Positions 22,502 to 33,059 of a stretch of 64,000 nt of DNA are shown one piece after another. A program made the position numbers and the translations under genes. The stretch is from the NCBI GenBank assembly GCA_012064385.1, contig QRDG01000419.1, positions 620,001 through 684,000 of the forward strand. The letters are read 5' to 3'. How positions within the stretch are numbered: position 1 is the stretch's first letter; each line of letters begins with the position of its first letter. Source of the DNA: Puccinellia tenuiflora. Its lineage: Eukaryota; Streptophyta; Magnoliopsida; Poales; Poaceae. The notes below the pieces were generated by a model. That model saw only the letters and a program-made list of their open reading frames with translations. It ran no database searches and had not been told where the DNA came from.

Positions 22502-23602
22502 CTAGGCTGCCTCCATGTTGTTGGCTGGGGTGGCAAAGTAACACAAGTTGGTCACCAGATCACGTCGGTGGTGGTACCTTCTCCAGACTGAATTTTCATA
22601 GTCGGCTTCCCACTTGGTACGGAAGTCCAGCTTTTTGTGCAAATTCTTATCACGAGGTGGACGGAAAACGTCGTCGACCCCTTTTTGCCTTAGCTTCCGG
22701 ATAAATTCTGTTTCCTTATTTGTGAGATCTAGTTCGCGCTCCGCGACTTTGGTCGCCTGCTCTTCCAGCGAAACGCGACGTTTCTCCATGTCGGCCAGCG
22801 ATGCGTCGGGAGGAAGTGGAGTTAGCAGTTCCTGTATATTTGCCATCCTTTCTTCGTTCTCCTTCTCTATCGCTGCTCCGAGTGTGGCATTAATGCCGTC
22901 ACCATCAGCCGGTAAGCTATTGGTTCCCTTCACCTTTTGCTTTGCAGCTTCCGGAGTTGTCTCTTCGCCATTGGCGGGTTTCGAGGCACCGGGGTCTTTT
23001 GTATCGAAGACGACATCACCCATTAAGACCTCAACAGGGCTTCCCAAGCAGGACACAACTTTCCGAGTAAAGTCATCGGATTCTCCTTTAGATTCAAGGT
23101 CTTGCTCCATAGGAGCAGTGTCCCCTGATCCGGCTTCTGAATCAGCCCCAGCCTGCAAAGCAGGGAGGATATATTCAAGATCAGTCATCGGCTCGGTTGA
23201 GCCGGATTCTCCTAGGATGCCGACGAAGTGGAATTCCGGCGCTGCCATAATAGAGCTTGCATCATCTTCAGAGTCTTCATCATCAGCGTCGAAAACAAAA
23301 TCAAGTTCGGCAATCTCATCTGAGTCCAGATCCGATCCATCTTCAAAGTTGCTAGGGTGGGTGGCGGGCATGGTTGAGGTGAAGCCGAGATTGTCCAAAG
23401 CCTTGGCGGTGAAGCCGACAAAGATGTCGATGCCGCCGATGGAGACCGTGGACCAGCCGATGGGATCCTCTTTTGCCGGCGTCCAGAAGCCGTCGTTGAG
23501 GACGTGGCCGGCTCCAGTCTCGTCGAAGTAGCTGACCAAGCCGACGGCTATGGTGTCGCCGATGCCGCCAGTAGATCCCGCCCGGAACGTAACCCCGGAC
23601 AT
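22502..23602 (-). CDS. Gag-like acidic ORF of the element fragment
   Basis: 366 codons. I chose the ATG at 23602 (MSGVTFRAGSTGGIGDTIAV), just inside the primer region; the frame stays open upstream but that part lies in the LTR. The middle is strongly acidic (DSDEIAELDFVFDADDEDSE). Near the C-terminus there is a basic, probably coiled-coil part (EKRRVSLEEQATKVAERELD, then KETEFIRKLRQKGVDDVF). No CCHC knuckle, protease or RT is seen. The frame stops at 22502, but related sequence goes on in other frames (EVMFDKSLDRDARIKYSTYL, then a Gln run), suggesting the stop or a frameshift has shortened it. I infer a gag-like protein of a partly defective element, not a host gene. Confidence 0.6.
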   Translation of the reverse strand: MSGVTFRAGSTGGIGDTIAVGLVSYFDETGAGHVLNDGFWTPAKEDPIGWSTVSIGGIDIFVGFTAKALDNLGFTSTMPATHPSNFEDGSDLDSDEIAELDFVFDADDEDSEDDASSIMAAPEFHFVGILGESGSTEPMTDLEYILPALQAGADSEAGSGDTAPMEQDLESKGESDDFTRKVVSCLGSPVEVLMGDVVFDTKDPGASKPANGEETTPEAAKQKVKGTNSLPADGDGINATLGAAIEKENEERMANIQELLTPLPPDASLADMEKRRVSLEEQATKVAERELDLTNKETEFIRKLRQKGVDDVFRPPRDKNLHKKLDFRTKWEADYENSVWRRYHHRRDLVTNLCYFATPANNMEAA

Positions 23603-23607
23603 CTCTT

Positions 23608-23625
23608 GCCCCACGGTGGGCGCCA
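23608..23625 (-). other. Putative primer binding site
   Basis: Minus strand TGGCGCCCACCGTGGGGC, two bases inside the LTR. This sequence is common after LTRs of grass gypsy elements; I cannot assign the tRNA. Confidence 0.6.
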
Positions 23626-23627
23626 AC

Positions 23628-24131
23628 TGTCGTGGTATTGTCGAATCTAGCCTAGACAGGGGTGCCATCCAGCTAGGTAGAGAGGTGGGTGTAGGAGATG
23701 TAGGTAATTCCGGTGACGGGATGAGCACGAGTTTACCCAGCTTCGGATCTCGCAACGGTGGCGAAAACCTACGTGCTGCTATAATTCACTATAAGGCAAC
23801 AAGATCCGATTACAATGAAAGTTAGAGTGTGCTCTGAGGCGTCCCTTAGGCCGGCTTATAAAGGCGTCCGGATCTAGGGTTTACAGGAGGAAACCTAACC
23901 GATTAAGTTACATAGTTCTATTCAAATCTGTCTTGGGCCTTGCCTTGGGAGCTAAGTCGACTACAATGCAGCCCGCCTTGTGGAACCTTCCCTTAGCCGG
24001 ATGGGCCTCCTGCGCTTAATCATACTGAGCCGCCCAGTAAGCCGGATTCGGCTTACCACCGCTATGGGCCACCCTGGTATGCTGGCTTTTAGTCACCTCC
24101 ATGAAGGTACCTGTTTGGCATATCCCCAACA
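23628..24131 (-). repeat. LTR of the gypsy-type fragment (504 bp)
   Basis: Minus strand TGTTGGGGATATGCC ... CACGACA. It contains GGCTTATAAAGG-like sequence on the plus strand near 23855. Only one LTR is present. Confidence 0.75.
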
Positions 24132-25358
24132 CTAACATACAAACTATCAAATGCATTGAAATGCAACAACAAATGCGATCAAAATCGCAACTAAGATAAC
24201 CATTGATCCAACAACATAATGATACCAAGCCTCTTTATTAATGGCATATTTTCTAATCTTTCTAATCTTCAAGCGCATTGCATCCATCTTGATCTTGTGA
24301 TCATCGACGATGTCGGCAAGATACAACTCCAATTTCATCTTCTTTTCTTCAATTGTTTCAATTTTTCTTTCAAATCATCGTTTTCTTTCTCAACTAAATT
24401 TAACTTCTCGACAAGAGGGTCGGTTGGAATTTCCAGTTCATATATCTCCTAGATAAAATATCGATGTCAATTGTTGTTCGGCATAACTGTTATAAACACG
24501 AAATTAAAAAAATAGTTATAAAAGATAATATACCACATCCGAATCATAGACCGGACGAGGGCCGACGGGGACGGATATCAAAACCATGGCACTATACATA
24601 TAACAAACAATCATACAAGTAAGAAAAATTATACAAATAACTATGTAAATCATACAAATAAGAATTTGATTTTTTAAAATAAGAACAAGAGGCTCAGCAA
24701 GGTGGTGCCGGCGACGGGGCGGCGTGGGCGATCGACGGCGGTGAGGACGGGGACACAGACGGGATGGCACTAAAACCCACAAATCATAATTTAATTTGAG
24801 CTCAAATTGCATATAAAACAAAGGAACTCCCTAACTTAGGCATTTCATCAAACACCTAGCTAGCACTAGAAAAATGATATGAGCTAAACTTGCAATGCTA
24901 GAAGAAAGGATGAAGTTGCTAACCCTTGGATAGATGGGTGCCGCCAATCTTGACAAATGGTGGAGTAAACTGGGGATGAACTCGAGCTCAGGAGAGGAAA
25001 CAGAGACCGAAAATGGAGTGTGCTCTCGAGCAGAAAAAATGGACATGGCAGCTCGGGGTAGGAGATGATATAGGAAAACTTTTAGTACTGGTTCGTAAAG
25101 GTCCATTTTTAGTGCCGGTTTGTGATACGAACCGTTACTAAAGGTGCTCGCGCTGGGCCCCCCTCTGCAACCGGCTGCCGCGACCCTTTAGTCCCGGTTC
25201 GTATCACGAACCGGGACTAATGGTTCCCTATGAACCGGGACTAGTGCTAGCCGGCGTCCTGGCAGTTTGAACCGGGACTAATGCTCACATTAGTCCTGGT
25301 TCCAATAATGGCCGGAACGGAAGCTCCGAACAAAACGGAAGCCTCTTTTTCTATAGTT
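24132..25358. mobile_element. CACTA transposon end fragment
   Basis: The right end (complement ACTATAGAAAAAGAGGCTTC) resembles a CACTATAGAAAA terminus with its first base altered. Before it lie subterminal repeats of the type GGTTCGTATCACGAACC and CCGGGACTAA (25085-25310). The remainder is subterminal CACTA-like sequence. The left end is cut at the gypsy fragment, and no transposase is present. Confidence 0.72.
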
Positions 25359-25985
25359 CGACAAGGTATATCGTGAGGCAAAAGGGACTTGGACGTAAGT
25401 CACAATGGAAGGTATGTCTTCATGACTCTATGGTACTTGGGAGTCGGCATGTTCTTCTAGGAGCCGCTACCGATTGATCGATTGGAGTCGGACTCCAATC
25501 GTGTCCAAGTCGCCATGAGCCTGCAGGGTCACACACTTAAGAGCGGGAGCAAACATGTTGGTCGGGTTGGACCTGAACCGGAAATGGACTGACAAACATA
25601 GTGGATGGGCCACAAGTGTTGGAGCCCACTTTCACTCGGTATATAAGCAGGGGCGTGGGATGCCCAAGGGGTATGTTAGACACTCCCATGCGTTGGGAAC
25701 CCTAACCCCACTCAGTCCGGCCGCCATACCGGACCTAGCAGTCTGCCGTCGGAGCTCCTCCTCGCATGTGTGGATACCGGCAGAGGTGTTGTACGTTCAG
25801 CACTTCGACAATTGCGGGATTGGATCGACTGGATCGGATCGTGGGACTACACTGCATCGACGCGCTTCATCGATAATCCGCACCTACGCATCTAGTGGTA
25901 ATCCTCGTGGCCTTCTACCTCGGCTAGATCTTGGGAGCACCGCGTAGAAAAGTTTTTGTTTATCTCTACGTGGCCGGTCAGTGAT
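25359..25985 (+). other. LTR-like fragment, unclassified
   Basis: Balanced composition with a TATATAAG box near 25639 and downstream GC-rich leader-like sequence, as in a retrotransposon LTR. I find neither TG/CA ends nor a direct repeat partner. An open frame of 130 codons here has no recognisable similarity. Confidence 0.35.
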
Positions 25986-25989
25986 GTAC

Positions 25990-26549
25990 ATCGACACATT
26001 CATTTTATCAATGACGGATGAAAGGATAAAGTTGTTAACCTCGATCGAGAAGGAAAAAATCAGGAGAAAGATTAAGTGTGGCTCAGGAACTTCATGTCAT
26101 ATTTGTTTTCCGTGAACTCAAGTGGCATCATGCTCTCATGCATTTCATGGAGCACCTCTTGTGCATAAGAAGAGAAATCAAACCAACATACACCTCTTGT
26201 GCATAAGAAGGGAAAAAATGAGGAGAAAGCTAAGTGTGGCTCACACACAAGCTTGGCAGGACAAGGGGTGATATATATATAGAGATGGACCTTTAGTCCC
26301 GGTTGGAGACACCAACCGGGACTAAAGGGGCTCGCGGCCTGCCACACCCCGCCGCTACACCTTTGGTCCCAATTGGTGTCTCCAACCGGGACTAAAGGTC
26401 CGATCGAACCGGAACTAGAGCTTGTCCGGGTCCGTGCGGCTTCCTCGCCGGTCAAACCGGGACTAATGCTCCCTTTAGTCCCGGTTCGTAGGTAAACTGG
26501 GTCTATACCACCCCGGGCTTCTGGACGAAAGCCCTGTTTTCTACTAGTG
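25990..26549. mobile_element. CACTA transposon end fragment
   Basis: It ends at 26549 with GCCCTGTTTTCTACTAGTG, the complement of a CACTAGTAGAAAACAGGGC terminus. Upstream are subterminal inverted repeats (CTTTAGTCCCGGTTGGAGAC and complements) at 26290-26400 and 26450-26500. The opposite terminus is missing. Confidence 0.82.
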
Positions 26550-26626
26550 CCCAATCATGAATTATTTCCTATTTTCATGGATGAAATCATATGCTAAATT
26601 GCTCATATATTCACCAGATATTGCAG

Positions 26627-26767
26627 GTTCAAGAGGGTAGCGGAGACCATATAGTGGACCTAAACAACATTTCACCCTTCAAAGAAGTTACTGGCTCTAA
26701 GGCGATGCTCACATTATGGGATGCTACCAGGCAGTCATACGAGTCGAGTAAAGTGGTGCAAACTTAG
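26627..26767 (+). pseudogene. Terminal exon of an unidentified gene
   Basis: A 46-codon frame starts right after a good acceptor (tract, then ATATTGCAG at 26618-26626) and ends in TAG at 26765. It reads VQEGSGDHIVDLNNISPFKE and continues VTGSKAMLTLWDATRQSYES. Composition and codon use look like real protein and unlike the repeats around it. The 77 bases before it look like the end of an intron that the CACTA end at 26549 has entered. 26768-27220 could be its 3' UTR. I do not recognise the protein, and the other exons are not in sight, so it is probably a gene remnant. Confidence 0.45.
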
Positions 26768-27221
26768 TCTAAGGCATCAAAGTGTCGGCTTGTCACCTAA
26801 CATATATAGGAGGATATGTACACTAATAATCTGGGAGGTAAAACAAAATAATGCTCAATACTGAATCCCTTGAGTTGCAACCGGTTGGATGATCGTATAA
26901 CCATGTTAGTCTCCTCCTTTTGTTATAGTTTCAATGACTTAGATGTGAATATGAGTGGCCATACGGACACATAACGAAACAGATCTGATATGATTACCGC
27001 TGCTTTGGATGGAACAACAACTTATGGATGTTTGTTGACTCCGTTCTCTTTGTATATGCTAGGTTTTTGTTTCTGAGTTATCTCATCACGATGCAGATGG
27101 AGCCCTCGAACTTTGTATACACAAGGATTAATTTCCAAATCCAATTCTTCGATTTAGAGAAGTATTAGTCCACCGCTCTCCTTTGTGTCCATCCAATTGG
27201 AAGCATTGTAACGAACAATTA
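26768..27221 (+). other. Possible 3' UTR/downstream of the terminal exon
   Basis: No ORF or transposon terminus seen. T-rich, UTR-like sequence lies directly before the Helitron 5' end. Confidence 0.35.
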
Positions 27222-27469
27222 TCTACTAACTATATTAAAGACGAACCCTTTGGTGCTCCCTCAGCGATCGGGCACTGTTGGGAGGAACAGTATCTACAGT
27301 TGCACGATCTCGGCCGTCCGTCGTCGATCCGACGGCTCCCAGTACGCGTCCGAGGCTCTTTTGCAAAAGAGCCCCTCACAAAAACGTTAATCGAACCCGC
27401 AGTCCGCAAATTAACGCAGAGAAGGACCTGATTGCAATTCCAGAAAAATACGATGACTTTTTTGCAAAA

Positions 27470-27850
27470 ACACCCCACATCCCCCTCCCGTTCCTCTCTC
27501 CCGCGACGCGGAGGTCGCCGCCGCCGACACGCGCCCCCGCCGCTCTCCGGTCAGATCTGTGGCCACGCCGAGCTCCGCCGTCGCCGCCTCCCCCTCCTCG
27601 CTCGCTCTCAAGTGCCGGAACGCCGCGACCTCGCCGGGATCGACGCCGCCGTGCGCGCTGTCCGCCGCGGCGTTTCGTCGACGTCGGCGACGCTCCGGTG
27701 GCTAAACTCCGGCGGCGCCGCCACCTACAGGTCGACCGCGTCCAGGCGCGTCGGACGCGACCAGCCGCGCGTCCCGGCTCGCGGTGGCACCGCTTCGCCA
27801 TGCTCGCCGTTGCCGCGGCGGCTCCGGCGCTGATGACGTCATCTTGACGC
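27470..27850. other. GC-rich island inside the Helitron
   Basis: About 380 bases of very high GC near the 5' end, with long open frames on both strands (up to 189 codons) rich in Arg, Ala and Pro. It looks like a captured first exon and 5' leader, but no protein family is recognisable and the frames are probably composition-driven. Confidence 0.4.
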
Positions 27851-27926
27851 CACAGTAGGCCTGGGCTAGCCCGACGGGCTGGTTGGTGGGCTGGCCTTTT
27901 TTTTCTGTTCTGTTTTATATTTTCCA

Positions 27927-28470
27927 GCTCAATTGAGACCAATTTCTAAAAAAAAAATGGTACTATTCAAAACAAATATTTAAAATACTTTTAAACTTTT
28001 ACTAGATTGTTTCGAATCTTCAAAATTTCAAATAATACAATAAAGGCTCATTTGATGTCTTTACGTCATTTCACAAAATATGTATTCCACAATTTCCTTT
28101 CGAAGAAAAATAATATGAGCTATATCATTCAATATGATAACTCAAAAAAAAAAATGTGATACCAATCTTCTCATTAAAACAAAGTAAATTTTCTTTATAA
28201 CTGAAATAAATTTTCCAGCTCAATTCAGACCAATTTCTTTTTTCATTTAAACAAAGTAAATTTTCTTTATAACTCAAATAAAATTTTCCAGCTCAATTCA
28301 GACCAATTTCTAAAAAATGTGTACTATTCAAAATATTTATTTAATATACTTTGGACTCATTTCACAAAATATGTATTCCACAATTTCCTTTTGAAGAAAA
28401 AAAAATATGAGCTATATCATTCAATATGATAACTCAAAAAAAAAGTGACACCAATCTTCCCATTTAAATT
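27927..28470 (+). repeat. AT-rich direct repeats in the Helitron body
   Basis: Blocks with ACAAAATATGTATTCCACAA and TGAGCTATATCATTCAATAT occur twice (about 27927-28200 and 28285-28470). The rest of 28470-28887 is AT-rich and non-coding. Confidence 0.8.
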
Positions 28471-30059
28471 TCAAAAAAATTGTATTTCCTCCAATTATTT
28501 ATCAAAATTAAAAAACTAATAGCAATCAAATAGGATAATATTTAGAGATTCAAACTCTTAACACAAATAATTTCCAGACGATAATATTTGACTACATCAG
28601 ATGAAATAACGTGGACGATATCGTTTTCAAATAAAAAATGTTAAAGAAAAAACAAAATTTCCAAACATATCCACCTGAAAAAAAATCTAAATAACATATC
28701 CGACCAATCAGAATAAATAAATACTTGCTACTTATGACCAAAAAATAAATTACAAAATCCAAAAAAGTATAACATTTAAACTAAATATTGTATAACATTG
28801 AATATGTCAACAAAAAAAATACGAATATCTTCCCACTTTGACCAATTTTTAAAATTCACATAAATTGTGATTCAATATCTAAAACAACTAGATGATACCC
28901 CGCGCGTTGCAGCGGGACCATTAGAAACAACTATTAGTCACTGGAATTGTTGACATATCATACTATAAAATTGTAACATAAGGTAATAGAAATAATGCGC
29001 AACTTGGATATGGTGTGGCAAAAGAACATGGTTTGGGATTACATGGAAATAAGACTTGGAAACAATCAGTGCAACCTTTATCGATTTAGATCAATATATA
29101 TGATTTGTAACAATTTTGTACATCGTGGCAAAAAATGCTAAAATCAGACGGAAGCAACATGAGGAAAAATATTGCGTGTACCAAAAGATGCATTGCCTAT
29201 TTATTTTTTGTGTGTCCAAAGTCATTGTTCTTATCTATACTGCCTTTAATCCATCAGATGACCTTGTAGTTCCTTTTGTAGATAGTCTCATATGCATCGA
29301 TCCTGACATGCTAAAAGTGTACAGTAATAAACATAAATAGTCGAACTATATAAGAAAAATATCTAAGAGCAAACACTTTGGGCAGTTGGAAGCTATGCAC
29401 TTGAACATAACCACATACAATGACTAATGTAGAAGGAGTATATAGTTTAAAACTGGTGACACACTAACCAGATGAGATATTTCTCTTTGGCTTATGGTAC
29501 GTGTGCATATATGAGCAGGCCAGTAGCCCAGCACATAAAATTCGCAAATCACTATCGCATCACCGCATGCTGCAGGATAACAAATGAATGAACTAATCAC
29601 AAAGTGGAACAACTTAAATGAATAATACAACATAAATCGAGTTAAGATATAATACACGATCCACTGCAAACATGTCAATACAAACTGCAAAAATAACGGT
29701 TCCTGATTAGATCTTGTAATCATGGACAACACAAACGATGAGATCAGTCCAAAATTGCAGACAACCGCGACACCAAGGAAACAGAGTGAGCCCACCTCAA
29801 TCGTATAAACAAAGGAGAGAATGGATCAGCTCAAGGTTTGGATTTGGCCAACATGACGTCAAGAGCTGGCCACCGTCTGCTGGTAAAAAATAATGCAGAA
29901 TTAGCAACGGAAGAATACTTACAGTTAACGAATCGGAGGAGGACCACCACATGAATCAATTTAATTCCAACCAAAACAGGCAAATGTTAAATTACCTGTA
30001 CAGGTAGACATCAGGAATTCTAAGAGAGCAGAGAAGATGTACTCGGCAAGTTAAAAAAT

Positions 30060-30420
30060 TCAGGATGTGCTTGGTGGACGACGGCAGCGGCCTCCGACCA
30101 GCGCCGCTTCCCTGCACCAAGGACGACGGCCACCAAGTGGAAGGTACGCCGACGCGACGAAGGATACACACAGGCACACGCAAACTCATCCGTGCTCTTG
30201 CTAGAGGTCAGTTTGGCGAGTGGGGTTGCTACTTCTTTAATAGGCGAGGCAAGTGGATTCTCGACGCCGCGCACAGGGTGCATGTCCGGCCGGCGGCCGC
30301 CGTGGCGCCCAGGCACGTGTCGCGGTGCTGCTGGTTTCCTAATACGCTGGCGGGCTCGAATCGAAATGCCGCTTCCTCCTAGGGAAACGGCATGGCCGGG
30401 TGGTCTTGCTCCGTGAGCTC
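30060..30420. other. GC-rich island inside the nested Helitron
   Basis: About 360 bases with open frames on both strands (up to 105 codons). It may be a captured host gene piece, but I see no recognisable domain. Confidence 0.35.
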
Positions 30421-30660
30421 ACCTAGTCACAGAATAGAATTTATAGGAAGAGCTTGGAAGGGAGGGGAGAAGATGACATCTAGAAGGTTGTAATCAATTG
30501 CAGTTTCGATGCAGGAATGGAAACACGGAGGGATGGACGATTAGTGCGATGAAGGTCTAGTGTGGTGAAGCTTTGATAGTGGAGGAGACGAACGGCCCGT
30601 GGTGGCTTTGATAGTGTGCAATAGAACTGTGCAAGGAATATTGTAAATGGAATCGTAGGA

Positions 30661-30907
30661 GATGAAGGGCATGTTCGGAGAAGATGACATGCCAAAAAAT
30701 AAACAATTGATTACGTGGTGGATGGCAAACAATAGAGTAGGCGTACGTAAGCGATGAAGGGCATGTTCGGAGAAGATGACATGCCAAAAAATAAACAATT
30801 GATTACGTGGTGGATGGCAAACAATAGAGTAGGCGAAGATGACATGCCAAAAAATAAACAATTGATTACGTGGTGGATGGCAAACAATAGAGTAGGCGTA
30901 CGTAAGC
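30661..30907 (+). repeat. Tandem repeat, 92-bp unit, about 2.7 copies
   Basis: Units 30661-30752 (92 bp), 30753-30834 (82 bp, lacking the last ten bases) and 30835-30907 (partial). They are virtually identical to one another, so the array is young. Confidence 0.93.
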
Positions 30908-31479
30908 CAAAGGAATGAACTGGTTACGCACTGCCGCCGGTGCACACTAACGCTAGGATAATGAGTGGGTTCATGTGGAGATTTAGCCCTTAATTACATG
31001 TTAGTGGTCTTCTCCACGTTTGGGAATAAATGTAAACATAAATGGGAATGGAGATGTGTGGCCACGCAGCTTGTGGTGCATGCTGTATGTGTCTTATGAT
31101 CTTATCTGATAATTTTTTTTCCTTGTAATTAGGTGGCAGATTTGCTTAGGTGGCACATTAGGATTGCTTAGAGATGCTTGATAAGGTGGACACCTTGCAT
31201 GTTGAGAGAAATAGGCTTAGTGGGTTGCTCCTATTTAAATATTATAGATAAATATATCAAACTGGCCACCATCGCACAGAAAAAAATCGCAAATTTCCGC
31301 ACTTTCCAAAAAAAAAAGGATATTTTCAATTTTGAATTTTACCACACGGTCCATATGACTAAATTCCAGATTCGGAAAAACTTCTAAAATTTCAGCGGCT
31401 TCCAAAATCAAGCATTTGAAAACGAACAAAAAAATAAATATACGAATAGCTTCCCACTTTCACCAATTTAAAATAACAC

Positions 31480-32110
31480 AATAATTTCCAGATGATAATA
31501 TTTGACTACATCAGATGAATTAACATGGACGATATCCTTTAAAAAAAATATGTTTACAAAAATGTTGCATTCCTAACAGGTAGGACACTTTTACTAAAAC
31601 AATTTGCATAAAATAAAAAATGTTCAAAAAACAATATATTCAAACATATCCACCTGAAAAAAAACTAAATAACATATCCGACCAACCAGAATAAATAAAT
31701 ACTTGCTACTTATGACCAAAAAAAATGTTTACAACTTCCAAAAATGTATAACAGTTCAAAAGAAAAAATGCCCTTCCTCGAAATATGTTAAAGGTAAAAT
31801 TTTCCACAAATGCTTGATTTCATGAATAATTGCAGAGAATACAAATTCATATCCCCTAATTCTGAATTGAATTCCAATTTAGCTCAATATTTGCATAGAA
31901 TCAAATAGAATAACATTTAGAGATTCGAACTCTCCACACAAATAATTTCGAGACGATAATATTTGACTACATCAGACGAGCTAACTTAAATGATATCATT
32001 TAAAAAATATGTTTACAAAAAATGTTGCATTCCTATCAGGTAGGACCATTTTACTAAAACAATTTGCATAAATTAAAAAAATGTTCAAAAAACAATATAT
32101 TCAAACATAT
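31480..32110 (+). repeat. AT-rich direct repeats in the Helitron body
   Basis: The block around ATAATATTTGACTACATCAG occurs at about 28585, 31497 and 31959, each followed by a similar AT-rich tail with ATATTCAAACATATCCACC-like phrases. The first copy is on the other side of the nested Helitron. Non-coding; 31248-31480 and 32110-33050 show nothing more definite. Confidence 0.8.
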
Positions 32111-33059
32111 CCACCAGCCCAGCCAGATTAAGGCACATTCAAAACTCTGGTTGTCTATCAATCGCAGGGACCATAGAGATAACTAACGACCTCTGCCATG
32201 TATAACTACATACAAAGTACTTATGGTAAAGATTTTTTTTTGGTTGGGTACTTAAATTTTCTCGCCATTTAGAGATATTTCTCCCAATCTCATTTAAAAT
32301 TTGCCGCTCAAATGCAAACATGTAATTCCGAATACTCAAATTTTGTCACTACCCAGAGGTAACTCAGATGCATTTATGGCTTGCTTCCAAATTTAATTAA
32401 ATATAAATATAAATAAATTCCAAAAAAAGGTTTGATTACATACATTTTCAGAATAAATGCGACCATATTCCACAGAATTAATAAAAAACAAAATAGCCAT
32501 TGCATTAAAAAAGGACGCGACTACATAAAAGTCGCTTCGATTTGGTAAATATGTAAGCAACACACCGTGAGAAAATAACGTTCTTTTGCATGTATTCACA
32601 AAAAACAGAATTGCTGATGTCATCAACATTTAATGCGAAATTCTAAAATTTAAAATGTTTTTTGTTTCAAACCGTTTATCCGATTTAGTATCCGTTTTCA
32701 CCGTTGGACTAGTCGCGACGAGATCTTTGAAACTAGATCCTATGTTGATATGTTCCGACGATATTTTTTTCGACCCAAAAGTTACCAACCACTAATACGT
32801 GAGTTACCAGGCTGTAGTATGTAAGTTACCACCCAAACAACGATTACATTTTGGTTCGAAACTATATCCCACATTTGGTTGTTCTTTTCGATTCTTCCTA
32901 GTTTTGAAGTTACCACCTAGTTTCCATATGTGAGTTAACACTTTGGGACGGTAAAATGTATCGTGTAAAAGTGGGTAATATACACTAAAACACATGTGTA
33001 ACTCCATAAGTATTAGGGAGATAACTTTGTCGATTCCATGGTGACAACTACGTAGCTAA

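Larger units (their letters stand above)
22149..24131 (-). mobile_element. Gypsy-type element fragment (LTR plus gag-like ORF)
   Basis: Minus strand: a 504-bp LTR (24131 to 23628, TGTTGGGGATATGCC...CACGACA), a GGCGCC-type primer region, a gag-like ORF and a following degraded stretch that stops where it meets the plus-strand gypsy leader at about 22148. No pol is present. It is either 3'-truncated or a non-autonomous type. Confidence 0.75.
28888..31247 (-). mobile_element. Nested Helitron, 2.36 kb, opposite orientation
   Basis: On the minus strand it starts at 31247 with TCTATAATATTTAAATAGG preceded by A. It ends CTAG at 28888 followed by T, with a CCCGC/GCGGG hairpin (28898-28916) just before. 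The start resembles that of the outer Helitron, so the two may be related. No Rep/helicase. It contains a GC-rich island (30060-30420) and a tandem repeat (30661-30907); the rest is non-coding as far as I can see. Confidence 0.78.

Noticed and set aside
24128..24140. CACTAACATAC as the left terminus of a CACTA element
   Set aside because: Its first bases are the end of an LTR, and the rest does not match the right terminus.
26627..26767. Last exon of the CURT1D-like gene at 15507
   Set aside because: The family C-terminus has a second membrane helix and a basic tail; this exon has neither.
27278..27942. 189- and 188-codon frames on opposite strands
   Set aside because: They overlap in a very GC-rich island and have Arg/Ala-rich low-complexity content; noted only as a possible captured piece.
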